Positions 8,213-13,910 of a stretch of DNA of 13,910 nucleotides are shown here, in pieces. A model generated the notes under the pieces. It was not told the origin of the DNA. It did no database searches and worked only from the letters and a program-made list of their open reading frames with translations. Location: contig RBNI01004517.1 in assembly GCA_003990745.1 (NCBI GenBank), positions 1-13,910 on the forward strand. The letters are read 5' to 3'. The stretch is from Jimgerdemannia flammicorona. Lineage: Eukaryota; Mucoromycota; Endogonomycetes; Endogonales; Endogonaceae. The position numbers and the translations under genes were made by a program. Position 1 is the first letter of the stretch. Every line of letters starts with the position of its first letter.

Positions 8213-8685
8213 TAAGGCGTGCTGGAAGGGTCATATGATGCAGGGATTGTAGGTAATTTAAACATGGATGAACGGGTTGGCATATTTCCAGGGCGTGCTA
8301 GAGTGGGCCGCACGCGCGCTACGGATGGATTACCCAAGAGAGATGTGATTCGCCTACAAGTGTCCAAAAAGTGGACCGAGGCTGGAGGTGGTTCAATGAG
8401 TAGCTTTACAAACATCCCCTTAGACACTGCTTGATCTCGAATCTCTCTATAACCGACCCCACACTTCGTTCAAGTTACTCGTACCCACGCCTCGGTCCTC
8501 CAAGAATGAAAGCGGTATTCAATTGATTCGCTTTGAATCAGTCGTACAATGTTATACACGCAGAGAAAAGAGATAAAGAAAAATGAGGTTACAGAATCGA
8601 TCAAAAAGTGAGGACAACGAAACGTCCAGCGACAAGGGCAATCATTTCCAGCACGCAATTCCAGATTACCCCATCTTCCACTTCC
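8213..8685. other. Convergent intergenic region, no gene seen
   Basis: This 473-base gap separates the stop of the Sfm1-like gene from the stop of the sugar transporter. Short frames occur on both strands (such as 8219-8434 on +) but show no recognisable family. A weak inverted repeat, TGATTC and GAATCA five bases apart, lies at 8524-8540. No canonical AATAAA was found on either strand, and no tRNA-like structure was seen. Confidence 0.6.
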
Positions 8686-10491
8686 TCATAGCCTCTCGTT
8701 CGCCCTGGGTTCTCCGTCTGCGAGCTTAACTCCTGTATCATCCGTAACAGCCCACCCGCTCCTAATAACCTCCTCGACGCTCTTCCCCTTGGTCTCAGGT
8801 ACGATCCTATACGCGGCGGTTGTGACAAACGCGGAAAACGCCGCGAACAAAATAAACACCTTCCCACCCCCGCCAAGTGCGTTCCTAACCGCAAGGAATC
8901 CGGACGATACAATGAAATTGGACACCCAATTCGTCGCAAGGGCGACAGAGCTCGCAGTGGACACGCCATGGGTATCGACGATCTCTGGGACGATAAGGAA
9001 GGGAATCGGGCCCAGGCCTATTGCGAATGCGGCGACGAAACCAACGATGGTGATTGCGGATAGGTAGGATAGGTTGTTTTCAATGCCGTAGGCGAGGAGG
9101 AAGCTGACGACGGCCATCGAGCCTGATGAATAGAGGAATAGGGCACGGCGGCCAGCGCGGTCCATGAGTGCTGCGGAGACGAGTGTCATAAGGAGGTTGA
9201 TGATGGAGATGGAGACGGTGATGAGGTCTGATGAGGCCGGTGTGATGGTGCTCATGATGGAGGCGGAGTAGAAGATGACGGCGTTAATGCCCGAGAACTG
9301 CTGCGCCGTATGGACGAGGAGGAGGATCAGCAGGGGAGTGCGGTAGATCGGCGAGGTCAGGAAGTGCCATAGGGTCACAGGTTCAGAGGGTGTGACTGGT
9401 TCAATAGCGCGTGAGGTCGAGGGCGAGGAGATGAGTCTTTGTTCCTCGTCAGCCCGCTCCTGCTCCTCCTCGGCGGCCCAGTCGCGACGCCAAGAATTAA
9501 TCTCATTGTCGACGTCCGTACGGTCGCGGAGGCGCTCGAGAGATGCCTTTGCGGCATGGAAGCCACCCGGTTTGGATGCGAGGTAGCGCGGGGACTCAAC
9601 GCTGAAGGAGAGGGCTGTGACCTGGAGGAGGGATAAAGCTGTTCCGGCGAGGAGGAGGTAGCGCCAGAGTGGAACGGTGGAGAGAAAGATGCCACCGATC
9701 TGGGACACGAGGATCCCCGTGACGACGCCAAGCTGGTTGCCGACGCCGAATGTACCGCGGAGGTTCTCAGGTGCGATCTCGGACACGTAGGTTGGGCCAA
9801 CAACAGTAATGACGCCGGAGCCGACGCCGATGAGGAAACGACCCCAGAGGAGAGAGGTGACAGAGCCGGCGAGGCCCATGAGGGTGGAACCGGAGGCGAG
9901 GAGGAGGTTGTTGACAAAGAGGGTCCAGCGGCGGCCGAAGCGATCGTTGAAGATCGGGGCAATTAGGGAGCCCATCAGGCCGCCGGCGGTGAGCATCGAG
10001 ACAACCAGCGAATAGGTCTCGTCCGTCATGGGGATACAGGCCGGGAGCGAGCCAAGGACCGGTGAGGATGGCGGAGAGGGGTTGCCGTCATTGCCCTTGC
10101 AGCTAATGATGGACTGGGGAATGTTGAGCACGCCGATGTGGTAGCCAAATTGGAAGGAGCCCTGGAGGAAGAAAAGAAGATAGGCGTTGATTAAGTGTAC
10201 GTGGGTATGAGGGATTCAGTCGCAAGCGAAGTAAAGACGTACAATTCAAGGCTCTCTCGAACCAGGCCTATCTAACGACCTTTGATAATACTTTTGCTCA
10301 GAAAAGTGATTAAATTAAACGCGAATAAACAGTTTCCCACGCCCCAACATCGTCATTTCTGCTCCTTTCATTTCGCCACTTCCCACGCAATGGTGTGCCC
10401 CGTTCTCTCAACAACCAGCGAAAAGCTGGGCTCTTACCAGTGAGATAGAAAGTGCCACGAAAAGCAGGTATGTGGTGACGTCGTTCCCCAT
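8686..10491 (-). CDS. MFS sugar transporter, GLUT/SLC2-like
   Basis: Two exons on the minus strand: 10491-10438 and 10161-8686, giving 509 residues. The intron (10437-10162) is 276 bases with GTAAGA and a pyrimidine-rich CAG acceptor. It splits helix 1 so that the join reads SISL then GSFQFGYHIGVLNIPQ, the typical start of GLUT-type proteins. This is a proton- or gradient-coupled or facilitative hexose carrier with about 12 membrane helices. Motifs: RFGRR (92-96, loop 2-3), PTYVSEIAPENLRG (141-154), NQLGVVTGI (160-168), VESPRYL (206-212) before a charged, Glu-rich central loop, QQFSGINAVIFYS (305-317, helix 7), DRAGRR (352-357), GPIPFLIVPEI (402-412) and PETKG (473-477). Helix 7 has QFS where many GLUT-type carriers have QLS. 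The N-terminal form is closer to the GLUT/vacuolar-glucose-transporter branch of fungi than to yeast Hxt proteins; substrate and membrane remain inferred. The ATG has A at -3, and a TATAAA lies 93-98 bases upstream. Confidence 0.92.
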
Positions 10492-10583
10492 GTTTCTTGC
10501 GCGAACAAGCTTGTGTTGTGGTAGGGGAGCGAAAGGATCAGGTGGGTAGTCCGTTCGCGGGTTGTGCGGGTTTGCGGCAAGCA

Positions 10584-10589
10584 TTTATA
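10584..10589 (-). promoter_or_regulatory. TATA box of the sugar transporter gene
   Basis: TATAAA on the minus strand, 93-98 bases upstream of the ATG at 10491. It sits only about 40 bases beyond the poly(A) signal of the upstream phospholipase gene, so the two transcription units are tightly packed. Confidence 0.55.
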
Positions 10590-10630
10590 GGCCCAGTCGG
10601 AGTGGCACAGGTGACACATTGAATATTCTG

Positions 10631-10636
10631 TTTATT
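10631..10636 (-). terminator. Poly(A) signal of the phospholipase gene
   Basis: AATAAA on the minus strand, about 94 bases after the TAG stop at 10730-10732 and before the transporter promoter. Confidence 0.55.
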
Positions 10637-10729
10637 CCTTTTGAAGAGATATCTTGAATGCCAGTCCGTGGCCGGTATCATTGATTTGATTCGCTCATTC
10701 ATCATATACCCTATCGACACAACGTCCCA

Positions 10730-13311
10730 CTACTTCCTCGCGAGCCTCGCCTCCTTCTTCTTCAGCCACACCTCCGTCACCGCAGCCTTGACCTTGGCCT
10801 CGCACTCCCTCCAGTTAGCTTCGGTGGTATTCCACAGTTTCTCCACCTCCTCAGGTTTATACACCAGATTATACGATCCCACGAACGGCGCCAGGCAGGG
10901 GTCGAACTCGGGGTCGACCTTGTTAGGCAGCAGGGGGATGTATAGCAGGGTAACGGGCCTCGTGGCTTGAGGGGTATTGAACTTGCCGATGACAGGCTCG
11001 CCCCCCTTAGTGGCGGGCGGGTTGATGGGCACGCCGTCGTACACGGTGATATATCGGTGTCCGAACCTCTCCCAAATGTACTCGGCGGTCGGGTGCGTTG
11101 GTATCACCGGTTCTGAGACTTGGGTTCCGTCGGTATTAACCTCGGGTTTGGGCGGCTGCCCACCACGTGAGTTCCAGCGGTATCCCTTGCGTTTCCCGAA
11201 GTCCTCGACGCGCTGGAAGAAACTGTTCTTCTGGACGTCGGACGAGGAGTCGAATCCGAGGATGATGTCGATTTCGCGGCTGGGGTGGGCAAGCGGGTAC
11301 AGCGGGAGGTTATTGTCCATCCCAGCGTCGATGAGGTGCACGCGGGGAGAGTTGTGGATGCCCGGGGGATTCGGCGGAGGGTAAAAGTGGAACACGGGGT
11401 TCGGGTTGTTGGCGGCGTGGACGGGGTGGTGGTCCTCGAAGACCTCGACGCCCTGCGGGCCCCAGTGCTCAGCGATATTGTTCGCCATCTTGTTCACCTC
11501 CTTTGTGATTACGCCCTTGGGAAGGTTGCGCTGGATCGTGCCGAGGTAGGAGGAGAGGGGACCGGCGGGTGCGGAGCCCCAGACGCTGATGGTATAGAGA
11601 TGAATCAACTTGAGTATGGAGATTGAGGTCTTCTATATAATTATCCCACTACCGTGATTTGATATAATAACCAAAATGGAGCCACAGACTTACCCCATCT
11701 CGAGCGACAAGCTCTGCTCGGGAATGTTGTCGGTGGACACCCTCTGGTCAAAGTGGCGGCCGAACGACCAGCTAGGCTGCCAGGCTGCATCAATCCAGAA
11801 AATAAAAATAAAATAAAGATGAAGAAGCGACGCGATGAACAATCATCATCCATCATCTATTCCCCTCCCGTTCCTCTTTGCAAGAAAAAAAAAAAAAAAA
11901 CAAGCTTACCTTTAAGCTCATCGCAACCAATCTCATACGGATTAAACTCAAACCATTGGAACCAAGAATTTTGTGCCTCCGTATGTTCCGCACTAGTATG
12001 ATCCGACCCCTCAGTAAACGGATAATCAGGGTCCTTCCAATCCTTCCAAGGCCTCTCATGCCTAACAGCGGTATAAATTGGCAACGGTTGCCTGCCATCA
12101 TCGGTCCACTTGCGTTGATTGGTGAGCTTGAAGTGCTCCGGGTTGAGGTTTGTCCCCTGCTCGTCGGCAGGGACGGGCAGCAGTAGGTGGCCCGTGATGA
12201 TAGCGCCATACAGATCCATGGCGGTGATACCAATCTTGGACATGTGCTTGATGGTCAGACCGCCGAGTACGAGCGAAACAGCGTCCGGGGTCGAGAGCAC
12301 GTCGTTGATCGAGTCGTGTGAGCCGGGGCTTTTGTTCAGGGCGGTATTGTAATGCGCCCGGAGTTGAGAGTGAGAGCAGTTGGCGATCGTGTAATATTGG
12401 GCAATGCCCCAGCACGAGCCGGAGACACCTGTTTAAAGAGGAGGGGTCAGAGAGGGACTTGTGTGGGTACAGCGGATGAAGGAAAGCGGGAAAGGGTATC
12501 GGACGCACCTGCAATATAGGTCAGGCAGTCAAAGAGGCCACTCTTGTCGGCGCCGGCGAGGTAGGCTGCGATGAAGACATTGGAAAGTAGTGAGGAGAGA
12601 TCATGATGCAACCGATCCCAGTTCCGCTGCTTCACAGAGGGATATTTTTCGCTTTACCCCATCTGATCTATACACCATGCATACATACCACTCGTGGCAA
12701 TCATAGCACGGAAACCGCCACCGCTGTACGGAGAAAGGAAGCAAAGATTGATCAGAGGCCACACATTACCATTTTGCCACTCTTCGATGAGCCCAACCAT
12801 CAATGGAACGTGATCATGTCTCACCGACCGTAGCATCAACTCACCTGCCAGCCGCGGCGATGACGGGGATATCGTCCTCGTGGACCTCGGAGACGTCGAC
12901 GCCGACGTACTTTGCGAAGGCCTCGCGGATGTGCGCCTTGCGAGCCTTGAGGAACTTCTGCTCGTCCTCGGAGAGGGAATTGTCGCTCCTGCGGCGGGGA
13001 CGGAAGGGGCGCGATCTTAGTACGGGCAAAGGCGACGCGTGTCGTTCCGAATGTGCATACCCGCTCCCCTCCCTCCCTCCCGCAAACTCAAGCAAGTAGT
13101 CTTACCTGAGCCTAGCGGTCCACTGTATCTCCGGGTTCTTCTCAGCATTAACAAGATCGTTCTTGACAGTCTCGTCTAGCTTAGACAACTGCTCGACAAC
13201 CTCGGCGTCCTGCGTGAGGCCCTCCGGAATGAGGCGGGCGATAAAATTCTTTAGGCCGTCGAAGTAGCCCCTGAGGTGCCAGTGGTGATCGTCGTCGCCG
13301 TCGTTGGACAT
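10730..13311 (-). CDS. Cytosolic phospholipase A2-like / lysophospholipase
   Basis: Seven exons on the minus strand: 13311-13106, 12988-12845, 12723-12689, 12565-12509, 12428-11910, 11784-11694, 11585-10730, giving 635 residues. The family uses a Ser-Asp dyad to release fatty acids from glycerophospholipids. Visible here: SGGGFRAM (117-124) with Arg122 in the place of the conserved active-site Arg; GVSGSCWG (148-155) with nucleophile Ser150; and HLIDAGMDNNLPLYPL with Asp437, followed by DIILGFDSSSD. The Arg-to-Ser distance is 28 residues, matching human cPLA2-alpha as I recall it (200 and 228). There is no C2 domain and no signal peptide: the protein starts with an acidic, His-containing segment, which argues for a cytosolic enzyme rather than a secreted fungal phospholipase B. 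Exon 3 is only 35 bases, and it and exon 4 were placed by the need to rebuild SGGGFRAM...YLAGADKSGLFD...GVSGS. Intron 5 carries a T16 tract in the sense direction. The ATG has A at -3. Confidence 0.92.
11885..11900 (-). repeat. T16 tract in phospholipase intron 5
   Basis: Sixteen A on +, i.e. T16 in the sense of the gene, 9 bases inside the donor GTAAGC (11909). It resembles the tracts in two COG4 introns. Confidence 0.9.
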
Positions 13312-13640
13312 GATGTGTGACTATGTTCGATGCGTCTCGGGAAGAGGCTGTGGGAAATTCGGACAGGGCTCTGCGTCCTTTTTATATGATTTGTCGCGCA
13401 TATGGGACATCCTCTGGTTGGCCAAGGGTTCGGTTTGGGTTTGGTCATGCGTGTAACGGGCCTGGATTTGGGAGAGTGGGCCGACGAAGCCACATCCTGC
13501 CTGCCCTTTCACATGTAAAGTATAGTAAATATGTTTGATCCAGAGCGCGTTTTATTCCGTATATCCCCGCGTCTACATCATTTATTGCTATGGCCACAAC
13601 TGTAAATAGTAGATATAAATGTTCATTCATCCAGCTTTGG
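13312..13640 (-). promoter_or_regulatory. Upstream region of the phospholipase gene
   Basis: About 330 bases of ordinary composition before the AT-rich edge. It holds a TATA box (13381-13386) but no convincing gene; short frames on both strands lack recognisable features. Confidence 0.5.
13381..13386 (-). promoter_or_regulatory. TATA box of the phospholipase gene
   Basis: TATAAA on the minus strand within TATAAAAAGG, 70-75 bases upstream of the ATG at 13311, a usual spacing for a fungal gene with a short leader. Confidence 0.6.
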
Positions 13641-13910
13641 CAAATTTAACTTATAAATGTTGAGAGAATATTAGATTTTTAAAAACTTTTACTTATTTCT
13701 AATAGTTTATATATTTTATATAAAAGCTTTTATAGGCTAAGTTGTTTAATGAATTCGTATTTTATTTATTATTTATTTTATTTAATTAACTATATATTAT
13801 GTAAGTATATTTAAATCCTTCTCATCTAATTTATTAATTTATTACTTATAATTATTTTATAAACTGATTTATATATTTATTATAAATATCATACGGGGGG
13901 TTTTTTTTTT
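13641..13910. other. AT-rich edge segment without genes
   Basis: From about 13645 the sequence turns to runs of A/T with TTTAT-like units; by hand count about 13% G+C between 13651 and 13893. The neighbouring coding DNA is clearly GC-rich. It includes a 16-base perfect palindrome at 13719-13734 and ends in G6T10. No open frame of note. It could be heterochromatic or transposon-derived AT-rich DNA, a mitochondrial fragment, or a poorly assembled end. Confidence 0.75.

Noticed and set aside
8219..8434. Small + frame after the Sfm1-like gene
   Set aside because: No recognisable features; lies in the 3' region of a convergent pair and is of ordinary chance length.
9375..9962. 195-codon minus-strand frame inside the sugar transporter
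   Set aside because: It is a Ser/Pro-rich alternative frame of the transporter's second exon with no family resemblance.
11104..11626. Frames opposite or overlapping the last phospholipase exon
   Set aside because: Shadows of the conserved exon that carries the catalytic Asp.
13641..13910. Telomere or CRISPR-like repeat at the right end
   Set aside because: The terminal G6T10 is not a TTAGGG-type array, and no regularly spaced repeats were found.

Overview
The window reads as nuclear DNA of a filamentous basidiomycete, most likely an Agaricomycete. Every recognisable protein is a fungal or eukaryotic type. Most genes are cut by many short introns (mostly 74-125 bases, GT..AG). Gene spacing is tight, and a few TATA boxes and AATAAA signals are visible. 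The exact order or genus cannot be told from the sequence. Both edges are homopolymers (A19 at the left, G6T10 at the right), so the window may be a whole contig broken at low-complexity sequence.

Layout, left to right: (1) 1-546, no confident gene; probably the promoter of the next gene plus, perhaps, the end of a neighbour. (2) 547-2187 (+), an HCNGP/SAP30BP-like nuclear protein in five exons. (3) 2511-3443 (-), an intronless, fungal-type conserved protein of unknown function with a GT-A-glycosyltransferase-like outline. (4) 3566-7190 (+), COG4 of the Golgi-tethering COG complex, 15 exons, 780 residues. (5) 7412-8212 (+), an Sfm1-type SPOUT protein arginine methyltransferase, three exons. 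(6) 8686-10491 (-), an MFS sugar transporter of the GLUT/SLC2-like type, two exons. (7) 10730-13311 (-), a cytosolic phospholipase A2-like enzyme, seven exons. (8) 13312-13910, the phospholipase promoter followed by an abrupt drop to roughly 13% G+C.

The gene set is mostly housekeeping: RNA processing or transcription, Golgi traffic, ribosomal-protein methylation, sugar transport and lipid hydrolysis. Nothing suggests a biosynthetic cluster or a dedicated multi-gene system. Genes 3 and 4 share a 122-base divergent promoter. Genes 2/3 and 5/6 are convergent pairs. Gene 7 runs head-to-tail into gene 6.

The points most worth a second look are: an 11-base sequence containing a perfect CRE (TGACGTCA) at nearly the same distance before two start codons; long sense-strand T tracts just inside the 5' ends of three introns; three consecutive COG4 introns with atypical donors; the uncharacterised GT-A-like gene; and the sharp AT-rich edge. 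I did not find a convincing previously undescribed system. All exon joins were worked out by eye from reading frame, splice dinucleotides and remembered family conservation, without alignment or RNA data.
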